64,000 nt of DNA, from the NCBI GenBank assembly GCA_040002995.1, contig JBDUDK010000145.1, positions 1 through 64,000 of the forward strand, written 5' to 3'. The translations under genes and the position numbers were made by a program. The stretch comes from JBDUDK01 sp040002995 (GTDB lineage: Bacteria > Actinomycetota > Acidimicrobiia > Acidimicrobiales > Ilumatobacteraceae). Below, piece after piece: positions 15,510-23,847 of the stretch (positions are counted from its first letter, which is position 1; each line of letters opens with the position of its first letter). The notes under the pieces are model-generated. The model made no database searches. It was given only the letters and a program-made list of their open reading frames with translations, and was not told where the DNA came from.

Positions 15510-17108
15510 GTGAAAGACGACCTCGTCCAGCAGGTGCAGGCGTGGATCGCGGCCGACCCCGACCCCGACACCCGCGCCGAGCTTCAGGCGTTGCTCGACG
15601 CCGGCGACGAAGCCGCGCTGGCCGATCGATTCGACGGACGGCTGCAATTCGGCACGGCCGGTTTGCGGGGAGCGATCGGCGCGGGTCCCCAGCGCATGAA
15701 CAGGGTCATCGTGCGCCGCGCCGCGTGGGGCTTCGGCCGCTGGCTGCTCGACCAGACCCCCGGTGCCGCCGACGCCGGCGTGGCGATCGGTTATGACGCG
15801 CGCCGCAAGAGCGATGTCTTCGCGCAAGACACAGCGCAGGTGCTTGCGGCCATGGGCATCCGCGCGTTCCTTCTCGCCCGCCGGTTACCAACTCCGCTGC
15901 TCGCGTTCGCCGTGCACCACCTCGGCTGCGCGGGCGGCGTGATGGTTACCGCCTCGCACAACCCGCCGAGCGATAACGGCTACAAGGTGTATCTCGCCGA
16001 TGCGGCACAGATCGTGGCGCCCGCCGACGTCGAGATCTCTGCGCGCATCGACGGCGCGCCCGACGACATTGACCTAGCTCCCGCGGGTTTTCCTTTGATC
16101 ATCAGCGTCGACGCCGAGGTTGTCGACGCGTACGTGAAGGGTGCGGTCGCGGTTCCCTTTGTGCCTCACGCACGCGATGTGCGCGTCGCCTACACACCAC
16201 TGCACGGCGTCGGGCGCGCGGTCGCGATGGAGGCGTTTGTCCGAGCCGGCTTCCCTCCGCCCGCCGTCGTCGCCGAGCAAGCCGAGCCCGATCCGACGTT
16301 TCCCACAGTGGCGTTTCCCAACCCGGAGGAGCCGGGGGCCATGGACCTGCTGCTGGCTCTGGCCCGGTCCACCCAAGCGGACATCGCGCTGGCGAACGAC
16401 CCCGACGCCGATCGGTTGGCGGCGGCCATCCCGAGCCGCGACGGATGGCGGGTGCTGAGCGGCAACGAGCTGGGCTGGCTGCTCGCTGACCATGTGCTGC
16501 AACACACATCAGGCGACCACCGCTTGGTCGTCACCACCGTGGTGTCGTCGAAGCTTCTGTCGAAGATGGCGGCCGCGGAGCACGTCGTCTACGCCGAGAC
16601 CCTCACGGGCTTCAAGTGGATTGCCCGCGCCATCGCCGAACACCCGCAGACGAGATTCGTCTTCGGCTACGAACAGGCGCTCGGCTACCTCGTAGGTGAC
16701 ACCCTCACCCGTGACAAGGACGGCATCACCGCGGCGCTGGTCATGGCTGAAATTGCCGCGCTCGCGAAGCTCCACGGCGTCACCGTGCAGGACCGACTCG
16801 ACGACATCGAGCGTCGCTACGGGCGCCATCGTCTGGCCGAGCGGTCCCTGCGGCTCGATCCCGCCGAGATGAGCGCGTTCATGGAGCACTTGCGCGTCGA
16901 ACCCCCGAAATCTCTCGCGGGTGTTGCCGTCGAATCGGTGACCGAGCGCGCCGATGCCGAGCTGTTCATCCTGCAGTTGGCCGGCGGCGCACGGGTGCTG
17001 GTTCGGCCGAGCGGTACCGAACCCAAGGTGAAGCTCTACGCGGAGGTCGTGGGCGATCAGGTCGACCCCGACGATCTCCTCGCCGTGCTCTACCAGAGTC
17101 CGAACTGA
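15510..17108 (+). CDS. Phospho-sugar mutase (phosphoglucomutase/phosphopentomutase type)
   Basis: A 532-residue alpha-D-phosphohexomutase fold enzyme. The phosphoserine loop is TASHNPP (Ser149), the Mg site is DPDADR (297-302), sugar binding is in GYEQALGY, and the phosphate-binding loop SGTEPKVK lies near the C-terminus. Length and the tyrosine-rich sugar loop fit the PGM2-like branch, which interconverts glucose-1-P/6-P and also ribose-1-P/5-P. Between a purine nucleoside phosphorylase and deoC, phosphopentomutase activity is the likely job; this rests on context. It starts with GTG, 84 bases from the divergent LLM gene. Its 3' end overlaps that of upp by 19 bases. Confidence 0.88.
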   Translation: MKDDLVQQVQAWIAADPDPDTRAELQALLDAGDEAALADRFDGRLQFGTAGLRGAIGAGPQRMNRVIVRRAAWGFGRWLLDQTPGAADAGVAIGYDARRKSDVFAQDTAQVLAAMGIRAFLLARRLPTPLLAFAVHHLGCAGGVMVTASHNPPSDNGYKVYLADAAQIVAPADVEISARIDGAPDDIDLAPAGFPLIISVDAEVVDAYVKGAVAVPFVPHARDVRVAYTPLHGVGRAVAMEAFVRAGFPPPAVVAEQAEPDPTFPTVAFPNPEEPGAMDLLLALARSTQADIALANDPDADRLAAAIPSRDGWRVLSGNELGWLLADHVLQHTSGDHRLVVTTVVSSKLLSKMAAAEHVVYAETLTGFKWIARAIAEHPQTRFVFGYEQALGYLVGDTLTRDKDGITAALVMAEIAALAKLHGVTVQDRLDDIERRYGRHRLAERSLRLDPAEMSAFMEHLRVEPPKSLAGVAVESVTERADAELFILQLAGGARVLVRPSGTEPKVKLYAEVVGDQVDPDDLLAVLYQSPN

Positions 17109-17716
17109 CGATCGCCCGCATCCCCCAAGCCGGGCACGATGTAGGCCTTCTCGTTTAGATGGTCGTCGATCGCCGCGGTAACCACGTGCACGTCGATGCC
17201 GAGCTCTTCGATCCGCGCCAGACCCTCCGGTGCCGCCAGCACGCAGACCACCGTGATCGGCGTCGGTGCGCCCCGACCGGTGAGGAGCAGCAACGCGTGC
17301 TCGAGCGACCCACCCGTGGCGAGCATCGGATCGAGCACCATCACCGGCCGCCCGTCGAGCCGCTCGGGCAACTTGGCAAGGTACGCGCGGGCCTCGAACG
17401 TTGCCTCGTCGCGCGCCAAGCCCACGAAGCCCACCTCGGCCGACGGCAGGAGTCGTAGCGCGGCGTCGACCATCCCCACGCCGGCCCGAAGAATCGGAAC
17501 GAGCATCGGTGACGCGCCTAAGCGGACCCCGGTCGTAATCATGAGCGGCGTGCGCACTTCGAACGCCTCGACAGGAAGGGACCGAGACGCCTCGTAGATC
17601 AGCATGCCGGCGAGCCCGTCGAGCGCCTGACGAAACGCCGCGTTGACGGTGTTCGCGTCGCGCAGGATCGTGAGGCGCTCGGCCACGAGCGGGTGGTCGA
17701 TGACGGTGGTGCGCAT
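17090..17716 (-). CDS. upp: Uracil phosphoribosyltransferase
   Basis: A 208-residue enzyme, the standard Upp length, converting uracil and PRPP to UMP. The PRPP-binding motif VLDPMLATGGS, the N-terminal VPILRAGVGMVD loop and the uracil-binding C-terminal YIVPGLGDAGDRQFG are all present. The ATG at 17716 gives the canonical beginning MRTTVIDHPLV; an upstream in-frame start would add an atypical extension. It salvages uracil released by the pyrimidine phosphorylase DeoA encoded 9 kb away. It is convergent with the phosphomutase gene (19-base overlap) and divergent from deoC. Confidence 0.95.
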   Translation of the reverse strand: MRTTVIDHPLVAERLTILRDANTVNAAFRQALDGLAGMLIYEASRSLPVEAFEVRTPLMITTGVRLGASPMLVPILRAGVGMVDAALRLLPSAEVGFVGLARDEATFEARAYLAKLPERLDGRPVMVLDPMLATGGSLEHALLLLTGRGAPTPITVVCVLAAPEGLARIEELGIDVHVVTAAIDDHLNEKAYIVPGLGDAGDRQFGLW

Positions 17717-17757
17717 CGCCCCATCCTGGCAGCACCAGCCCGTATGCACGGACGGGT

Positions 17758-18732
17758 GTGAGCGGCAAAGATGGGCTCGTGCCCGTCCTCACCCATGTCG
17801 ACGATCTGCCCGACGTCGCCGCGTCGTCGTCGGCCTTAAGACGTTTCCTGCACGGCCTTCCCGGTGTCGACCAGGTTGGTGTCGAGGTCCGTGTCGCCGA
17901 TCTCGCCACCCGCTCGATCAAGCGCGAAGCCAAGCGTTTCGCGCTCGATCTCGCAGTGTCGATGGTCGATCTCACCACGCTCGAAGGAGCCGACACACCC
18001 GGCAAGGTGAAGGCCTTGTGCGCGAAGGGTCGTGAGCCCGATCCGGGCGATCCGTCGTGTCCCCGAGTGGCGGCGATCTGCATCTATCCCGATCGGGTCG
18101 CCATCGCGAAGACGGCCCTCGCGGGCAGCACCATCAAGGTCGCATCGGTGGCCACGGCGTTCCCCTCAGGTCGGGCGGCGTTGCCGGTGAAGCTGGCCGA
18201 CGTGCGCACCGCGGTCGACGCGGGCGCCGACGAAATCGACATGGTGATCGACAGGGGCGCGTTCCTTGCGGGTCACTACGAACAGGTGCTCGACGAGATC
18301 GTCGCGGTGAAGGAGGCGTGTGGCCCCGCCCATCTCAAAGTCATCTTCGAAACCGGTGAGTTGGTCACGCTCGACAACGTGCGACGAATGTCGTGGTTGG
18401 CGATGATCGCGGGCGCGGATTTCATCAAGACATCCACGGGGAAGGTCGTGCCGGCGGCGACGCCACCGGTCGTGCTCGTCATGCTCCAAGCCGTCCGCGA
18501 CTTCCACGAGCTCACCGGGCGCGAAGTCGGCGTGAAGCCCGCCGGCGGGATGCGGACCGCGAAGGAAGCGGTTCGCTATCTCGTGATGGTTCACGAGGAG
18601 GCGGGTCCTCGCTGGCTGACCCCCAACCTGTTCCGGTTCGGGGCGTCGTCCCTGCTCAACGACATCCTCATGCAGCGGCGCAAGCAGGCCAGCGGCCACT
18701 ACGCCAGCCCCTACGACGTCACGCTCGACTGA
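17758..18732 (+). CDS. deoC: Deoxyribose-phosphate aldolase
   Basis: A 324-residue class I aldolase cleaving 2-deoxyribose-5-phosphate to glyceraldehyde-3-phosphate and acetaldehyde. The Schiff-base lysine is Lys224 (DFIKTSTGK). Lys260 (GVKPAGGMR) and Asp161 (DEIDMVID) complete the catalytic trio. It belongs to the longer DeoC form (over 300 residues), with a roughly 60-residue N-terminal extension. It starts with GTG. The next gene, an aldehyde dehydrogenase, begins at the last base of the stop, so it can directly dispose of the acetaldehyde. deoC is divergent from upp with about 40 bases between starts, leaving room for overlapping promoters only. Confidence 0.95.
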   Translation: MSGKDGLVPVLTHVDDLPDVAASSSALRRFLHGLPGVDQVGVEVRVADLATRSIKREAKRFALDLAVSMVDLTTLEGADTPGKVKALCAKGREPDPGDPSCPRVAAICIYPDRVAIAKTALAGSTIKVASVATAFPSGRAALPVKLADVRTAVDAGADEIDMVIDRGAFLAGHYEQVLDEIVAVKEACGPAHLKVIFETGELVTLDNVRRMSWLAMIAGADFIKTSTGKVVPAATPPVVLVMLQAVRDFHELTGREVGVKPAGGMRTAKEAVRYLVMVHEEAGPRWLTPNLFRFGASSLLNDILMQRRKQASGHYASPYDVTLD

Positions 18733-20204
18733 TGGCCACCAGCACGGTGCCCGATCTCGTCACTCCTACATGGGAGTACGCGCCCGCCCCTGAGGCCCGC
18801 GACATAGTCACGATTCGATCCAGCTATGGGTTGTTCATCGGCGGACGCTGGGTCGACACCGTCGAGGGGTCGTCGTTCAAGACGATCAACCCGGCCACCG
18901 AGGAGGTGCTCGCCGAAGTGCAGTCGGCGAGCGCGCGCGATGTCGACCGAGCGGTGAAGGCGGCGCGCACAGCGTTCACGCGCTGGTCACAACGCACGGG
19001 AGCCGAGCGTGGCAAGTACCTCTATCGCATCGCACGTCTCATGCAGGAGCGGGCCCGCGAGCTTGCGGTGCTCGAATCACTCGACAACGGCAAGCCGATC
19101 AAGGAGAGCCGCGATGTCGACCTGCCCCTCGTCGCCGCGCACTTCTTCCACTATGCGGGCTGGGCCGACAAGCTCGACTGGGCGGGCCTCGGGCCGGATC
19201 CTCGTCCCCTCGGAGTCGCCGGTCAGATCATTCCGTGGAACTTCCCATTGCTGATGCTGGCGTGGAAGATCGCGCCCGCTCTCGCGTGCGGCAACACGGT
19301 CGTGCTCAAGCCGGCGGAAACGACACCTCTCACCGCGCTGGCATTTGCCGACATCTGCGCGCAGGCCGACCTGCCGCCTGGGGTCGTCAACATCGTCACC
19401 GGGGCCGGCGAGACCGGACGGGCGCTCGTCAACCACCGTGGCGTCAACAAGATCGCGTTCACCGGTTCCACCGAAGTCGGCAAGGAGATCCAACGTTCGC
19501 TCGCCGGCACTGACATTCATCTCACCCTCGAGCTGGGTGGCAAAGCGGCCAATATCGTCTTCGACGACGCCCCCATCGATCAGGCGATCGAGGGCATCGT
19601 GAACGGCATCTTCTTCAATCAGGGTCATGTGTGCTGCGCGGGCTCGCGCCTGCTCGTGCAGGAGAGCGTCCACGATGCCGTGATCGCCAAGCTCAAGCGG
19701 CGCCTGGGAACGCTTCACCTCGGCGATCCGCTCGACAAGAACACCGACATCGGCGCGATCAACTCGGCCGCGCAACTCTCCCGCATCAAAGAGCTCGTCT
19801 CGGTGGGAGAGGCCGAGGGTGCTCAGCGCTGGCAGCCCGTCTGCCCGTTGCCCGCCAAGGGCTTCTGGTTCGCGCCGACGTTGTTCACCAACGTCGGGCA
19901 GTCGAGTCGGATCGCGCGCGAGGAGATCTTCGGCCCTGTTCTCTCAGTCCTTACGTTTCGCACCCCGGAGGAAGCGATCGCCAAGGCCAACAACACGCCC
20001 TACGGCCTTTCTGCCGGGGTCTGGACCGAGAAGGGCTCGCGGATCTTGTGGATGGCGAACCGGCTGAAGGCCGGCGTGGTGTGGGCGAACACGTTCAACC
20101 GCTTCGACCCGACCTCGCCGTTCGGTGGCTACAAGGAATCGGGTTTCGGACGTGAGGGCGGACGCCACGGACTCGCCGCGTACCTGCACGCCGGCAGTGG
20201 ATGA
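18732..20204 (+). CDS. NAD(P)-dependent aldehyde dehydrogenase
   Basis: A 490-residue full-length aldehyde dehydrogenase. The N-terminal half holds the Rossmann NAD site (IPWNFPLLMLAWK, FTGSTEVGK); the catalytic pair is Glu267 (LELGGKAANIV) and the Cys301/Cys302 doublet (NQGHVCCAGSR). The C-terminal EEIFGPV and PFGGYKESGFGRE are typical. Its ATG shares a base with the deoC stop, so the probable substrate is acetaldehyde from deoxyribose cleavage; that is inference from coupling. It overlaps the next, half-length homologue by 4 bases. The two may form a hetero-oligomer. Confidence 0.9.
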   Translation: MATSTVPDLVTPTWEYAPAPEARDIVTIRSSYGLFIGGRWVDTVEGSSFKTINPATEEVLAEVQSASARDVDRAVKAARTAFTRWSQRTGAERGKYLYRIARLMQERARELAVLESLDNGKPIKESRDVDLPLVAAHFFHYAGWADKLDWAGLGPDPRPLGVAGQIIPWNFPLLMLAWKIAPALACGNTVVLKPAETTPLTALAFADICAQADLPPGVVNIVTGAGETGRALVNHRGVNKIAFTGSTEVGKEIQRSLAGTDIHLTLELGGKAANIVFDDAPIDQAIEGIVNGIFFNQGHVCCAGSRLLVQESVHDAVIAKLKRRLGTLHLGDPLDKNTDIGAINSAAQLSRIKELVSVGEAEGAQRWQPVCPLPAKGFWFAPTLFTNVGQSSRIAREEIFGPVLSVLTFRTPEEAIAKANNTPYGLSAGVWTEKGSRILWMANRLKAGVVWANTFNRFDPTSPFGGYKESGFGREGGRHGLAAYLHAGSG

Positions 20205-21073
20205 TGGAGCGGCTCGACGTCCGCAAGACCTACAAACTCTACGTCGGCGGCGCGTTCCCGCGCAGCGAGAGCGGCCGCACGTACGAGGTCAGCGACACCA
20301 AGGGACGCTTCGTCGCCAACGCGGCGAGGGCGTCGCGAAAGGATGCTCGCGATGCCGTCGTCGCGGCCCGCGCCGCGGCCTCAAGCTGGTCGGGCGCCAC
20401 CGCGTACAACCGCGGTCAGGTGCTGTACCGCGTGGCCGAGATCATGGAGGGACGGCGCCAACAGTTCGTCGTCGAGCTGACCACCGGCGAAGGACGTACC
20501 GCGCGCGTCGCGTCCACGATCGTCGACGCCGCGATCGATCGCTGGGTGTGGTTCGCAGGCTGGAGCGACAAGCTCACCATGATCGACGGCGCGTCGAACC
20601 CCGTGGCCGGTCCGTACTTCAACTTCAGTGTTCCCGAACCCATGGGCGTGGTCGCCGTGCTCGCGCCGCAGGTGTCGTCTCTCCTCGGTCTGGTCAACGT
20701 GGTGGCGCCGGTGATCGTGAGCGGCAACACGTGTGTCGTCGTCGCGTCCGAGAAGGCGCCCCTTTCCGCGGTCACGTTGGGTGAGGTGTTGTCGACATCC
20801 GACGTTCCCGGTGGTGTCGTGAATGTGCTCACCGGGTTCACCGAGGAGCTCGCTGTCCCACTCAGTGAGCACCGCGATGTCGACGGCATCGACCTCTGTG
20901 GCGTGACCGACCGGGAACTGGGCCGTCGCCTCGAAATCGCGGCTGCCGACAACACCAAACGCGTACGACGGGCACCCTCGGCGGAGCCCGACTGGCTCTT
21001 GTCGAACGGCGGCCCGCGTAGCATGCTCGATTGGTGCGAGATCAAGACGGTCTGGCATCCATTGGGGGTATGA
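20201..21073 (+). CDS. Half-length aldehyde dehydrogenase homologue lacking the catalytic domain
   Basis: A 290-residue protein matching only the N-terminal, cofactor-binding part of aldehyde dehydrogenases (KLYVGGAFPRSESGRTY; then VPEPMGVVAVLAPQVSSLL in place of the usual PWNFP segment). It ends before any NQGQxC catalytic Cys motif and has no LELGG glutamate. Its own tail ends at EIKTVWHPLGV. There is no frameshift and it has a coupled ATGA start (a second ATG is at 20204), so it appears to be a maintained short form rather than fresh decay. Being coupled to the full-length enzyme, it could be a non-catalytic partner subunit. Its activity is unknown. Confidence 0.75.
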   Translation: MMERLDVRKTYKLYVGGAFPRSESGRTYEVSDTKGRFVANAARASRKDARDAVVAARAAASSWSGATAYNRGQVLYRVAEIMEGRRQQFVVELTTGEGRTARVASTIVDAAIDRWVWFAGWSDKLTMIDGASNPVAGPYFNFSVPEPMGVVAVLAPQVSSLLGLVNVVAPVIVSGNTCVVVASEKAPLSAVTLGEVLSTSDVPGGVVNVLTGFTEELAVPLSEHRDVDGIDLCGVTDRELGRRLEIAAADNTKRVRRAPSAEPDWLLSNGGPRSMLDWCEIKTVWHPLGV

Positions 21074-21074
21074 C

Positions 21075-21842
21075 ATGAGCGAACGTTCGAGCTACGCGCC
21101 CGGTACGCCTTGCTGGGTCGATGTTTCGTCACCCGACGTCAGTGCATCCGCGGCGTTCTACGCGGGGCTGTTCGGCTGGGAAATCGTTGACCTCGGCCCT
21201 GATGCCGGGGGCTACTCAATGTGCGCGGTGCGCGGCAAGAACGTGGCGGGCATCGGCCCGCATCAAGACCCGAACTCGCCGCCGGCGTGGACCACCTACA
21301 TCGCCTCCGACAACGCCGACTCGACGGCCGAAAACGCCAAGGCTGCCGGCGGCATGGTCGTGCTCGAGCCGTTCGACGTTTTCGATGCCGGCCGCATGTG
21401 TTTCTTCATCGACGCGGCTGGGGCGTTTACTGGCGTGTGGCAGGCGGGCCAGCACATCGGTGCCCAGCTGGTGAACGAGCCTGGCGCGCTGTGCTGGAAC
21501 GAGTTGACGTGTCGCGATATCGAGGGTGCGAAGGCATTCTATAAGTCCGTGTTCGGATGGGACGGGGTGGCGTCCGACGCCGGCGGCTTCGAGTATGTGG
21601 AATGGCAGCTCGATGGCCAGAGCGTGGCTGGAATGATGCCTATGACCGACGACATGCCATCGAACACTCCATCGCACTGGACGACGTATTTCGCGGTGGC
21701 CGACTGCGATGCCTCCATCAAGAAGGTGGGCGCGCTGGGCGGCGGGGTTGTGGTGGCGCCGATGGACAGCCCTCCGGGCCGCTTTGCGGTAGTGAGCGAC
21801 CCGTTCGGTGTTTCGTTCGGCATCATCGCCCTCGCCGGGTAA
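21075..21842 (+). CDS. Two-domain VOC protein (CFP32/Rv0577-like)
   Basis: A 255-residue protein with two tandem glyoxalase-fold units: residues about 8-125 (PGTPCWVDVSSPDVSASAAF, YAGLFGWEI) and about 135-255 (LCWNELTCRDIEGAKAFYKS, VFGWDG). This is the architecture of actinobacterial CFP32/Rv0577-type proteins, some of which are hydroxylases or antibiotic/flavin-related binding proteins. The ATG is 1 base after the half-length dehydrogenase stop, so it ends the deoC transcript. No role in nucleoside breakdown is obvious. It converges with the adenosine deaminase gene, 10 bases away. Confidence 0.78.
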   Translation: MSERSSYAPGTPCWVDVSSPDVSASAAFYAGLFGWEIVDLGPDAGGYSMCAVRGKNVAGIGPHQDPNSPPAWTTYIASDNADSTAENAKAAGGMVVLEPFDVFDAGRMCFFIDAAGAFTGVWQAGQHIGAQLVNEPGALCWNELTCRDIEGAKAFYKSVFGWDGVASDAGGFEYVEWQLDGQSVAGMMPMTDDMPSNTPSHWTTYFAVADCDASIKKVGALGGGVVVAPMDSPPGRFAVVSDPFGVSFGIIALAG

Positions 21843-21852
21843 GGCGCGCGCT

Positions 21853-22920
21853 CTAGCGGAGGTTGGCGTAGGCCGGCTTGATCACGGTGTTGATGAGCCG
21901 CAGCCGCTCGTCGAAGTGGGCGAACGCGCTCTTCATCGCGTTCACCGTCAGCCACTCAAGGTCGAGCCAGCCATAGCCGAACGCCGCGCAAAGGCCGGCC
22001 ATCTCCGACGTCATCGACACATTCGACATGAGCCGGTTGTCGGTGTTCACCGTGACGCGGAATCTCAGCCGGGCCAGCAGGCCGATGGGGTGCTCCGCGA
22101 TTGAAGGGGACGCGCCGGTGTGCACGTTCGATGTCGGGCACATCTCGAGCGGCACCCGACGGTCGCGTACGTATTCGGCGAGACGCCCGAGCACCGGCTC
22201 GCCGTCGGGGTCGGTCGTGATGTCGTCGACGATGCGGACTCCATGCCCTAGGCGCTCCGCAGCACACCATTGCAACGCCTCCCATATCGACGGAAGGCCA
22301 AACGCTTCACCGGCGTGAATGGTGGTGTGGAAGTTGTTGCGCTGCACGAGTTGAAAGGCGTCGAGGTGTCGAGTGGGCGGGTATCCGGCTTCGGCACCCG
22401 CGATGTCGAAGCCAACGACTCCCGCATCGCGCCAGCGCACGGCGAGCTCGGCGATCTCAGTGGAGCGCGCCGCTGTGCGCATCGCGGTGAGCAGCGTGTT
22501 GACGACGATGCCGCGGCCGGCCGAGCCGGACGCGAACCCCGCGAGCACCGCTTCGACGACGTCGTCGAGGGAGAGACCCTTCTCGACGTGAAGCTCGGGC
22601 GCGAAGCGAACCTCCGCATACACGACGCCGTCCGCGGCGAGGTCCTCTGCACATTCCGCGGCCACGCGCGTGAGCGCCTCAGCCGTTTGCAGAACGCCGA
22701 CGGTGTGCTGGAACGTCTCGAGGTAGAGGGCGAGGTCGAGCCGGTCGGCGCCCCGCTGGAACCACAGCGAAAGCTCGTCGGGATTGGTGGTGGGCAACTC
22801 GTGGCAGATGTCGCGAGCGAGATCGATGATCGTGGTAGGACGCAGTCCGCCGTCGAGGTGATCATGCAGTACGACCTTCGGCGCCCGCCTGATCGCATCG
22901 ATCGTCAGCGGGCTCGGCAT
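21853..22920 (-). CDS. add: Adenosine deaminase
   Basis: A 355-residue zinc hydrolase converting (deoxy)adenosine to (deoxy)inosine. Metal ligands His19 and His21 lie in LHDHLDG, a third His in IHAGEAFG (which also carries the catalytic Glu), and the Asp pair in VNTDNRLM. SNVHTG and the LGHGVRI motif fit the adenosine/AMP deaminase family. The ATG at 22920 gives the typical start. Inosine formed here feeds the purine nucleoside phosphorylase. It is the last minus-strand gene of the salvage region, separated from the deoA-guaB1 group by a plus-strand reductase gene, so it needs its own promoter, in the short gap around 22921-22947. Confidence 0.95.
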   Translation of the reverse strand: MPSPLTIDAIRRAPKVVLHDHLDGGLRPTTIIDLARDICHELPTTNPDELSLWFQRGADRLDLALYLETFQHTVGVLQTAEALTRVAAECAEDLAADGVVYAEVRFAPELHVEKGLSLDDVVEAVLAGFASGSAGRGIVVNTLLTAMRTAARSTEIAELAVRWRDAGVVGFDIAGAEAGYPPTRHLDAFQLVQRNNFHTTIHAGEAFGLPSIWEALQWCAAERLGHGVRIVDDITTDPDGEPVLGRLAEYVRDRRVPLEMCPTSNVHTGASPSIAEHPIGLLARLRFRVTVNTDNRLMSNVSMTSEMAGLCAAFGYGWLDLEWLTVNAMKSAFAHFDERLRLINTVIKPAYANLR

Positions 22921-22947
22921 CCCCGGCAGGGTAACGGAAGACCTAGC

Positions 22948-23847
22948 GTGCGCCGAGTGGAACCGACAGGACCAGGATCCCCGTACACGGTGCTGTTCGA
23001 CGAAGGCGACACTGGTGCGGAACTGGCCTCCTCGTTCGAGCCTCTGTACGGACGCTTCCGGCTGCCCGATCCCGTCGGCCGGCCGTGGGTGGGCATCAAC
23101 CTCGTCATTTCGCGCGACGGTCACGTGTCGTTCGGCGAACCGGGGTACCTGGGCGGTGACGCGGTGTCGGGGTACAACCGGCACGACACGTGGCTGATGG
23201 GCCTGCTCCGCTCGCGCGCCGACGCCATCCTCGTCGGCGACATGACTCTGCGCGTCGAACCCGAACACATATGGACGCCTGAGTACATCTTTCCCGAGGA
23301 TGGTCCCGCGTTCGCGTGGCTCCGGGCGGCTGAGGGTCGCCGACCGGATCCGCTCGTGGTGTTCATCTCCCTCGACGGCGCGCTCAACACCGAGGCCACC
23401 ACGCTCAACCGCGACGACATCGAGATCGTCGTGGCCACTACCGACGAGGGTGCAGTGGAGGCAGAGCGCCGTCTGCGGGGACGCCCCAATTGTGAGATCG
23501 TCGCGTTCGGAGCCGAACGAGTCGACACCGCTGCGCTCGTGCATTGGCTCGGCGACACGAAAGGGATGCGCCACGTGCTCGCCGAAGGGGGACCGCGCGT
23601 GTACGGATCGGTACTCGCCGACGCGGTTCTCGACGAGGAGTTCGTGACCCTCTCACCCCTGATGCTGGGGTCGATCTCCTCGGCGGGCGAGCGTCGGCCA
23701 TCGCTGGTGGAGGGCGTCGGGTTCGCTCCTGGCCTCACGCCCTACATGGCCCCGATCAGTCTGCGTCGGGCCGGCGACCACATGTTCCTGCGGTCTCGGG
23801 TGAGCTATCCCTACCAGTTCGTGCCGAGCGGACGCCCCTCGTCGTAG
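22948..23847 (+). CDS. RibD C-terminal/dihydrofolate-reductase-like protein
   Basis: A 299-residue protein with the bacterial bifunctional deaminase-reductase (RibD_C) reductase fold: WVGINLVISRDGHVSFGEPG is the substrate/NADPH strand, then LRSRADAILVGDMTLR, HVLAEGGPRVYGSVL and FVTLSPLMLGS. It lacks the deaminase half of RibD, so it is a stand-alone reductase with an approximately 40-residue N-terminal addition. GTG at 22948 is annotated; GTG at 22957 is equally possible. It is divergent from add with only 27 bases between, and its 3' end overlaps guaB1 by 37 bases. A reductase acting on a pyrimidine-type substrate is plausible. Confidence 0.75.
   Translation: MRRVEPTGPGSPYTVLFDEGDTGAELASSFEPLYGRFRLPDPVGRPWVGINLVISRDGHVSFGEPGYLGGDAVSGYNRHDTWLMGLLRSRADAILVGDMTLRVEPEHIWTPEYIFPEDGPAFAWLRAAEGRRPDPLVVFISLDGALNTEATTLNRDDIEIVVATTDEGAVEAERRLRGRPNCEIVAFGAERVDTAALVHWLGDTKGMRHVLAEGGPRVYGSVLADAVLDEEFVTLSPLMLGSISSAGERRPSLVEGVGFAPGLTPYMAPISLRRAGDHMFLRSRVSYPYQFVPSGRPSS

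Noticed and set aside
16509..18083. Long minus-strand frame spanning upp and deoC
   Set aside because: It overlaps three well-supported genes in other frames and matches no family.
20201..21073. Half-length aldehyde dehydrogenase as a fresh pseudogene
   Set aside because: There is no catalytic domain in any frame downstream, and the coupled start and clean stop indicate a maintained short gene.
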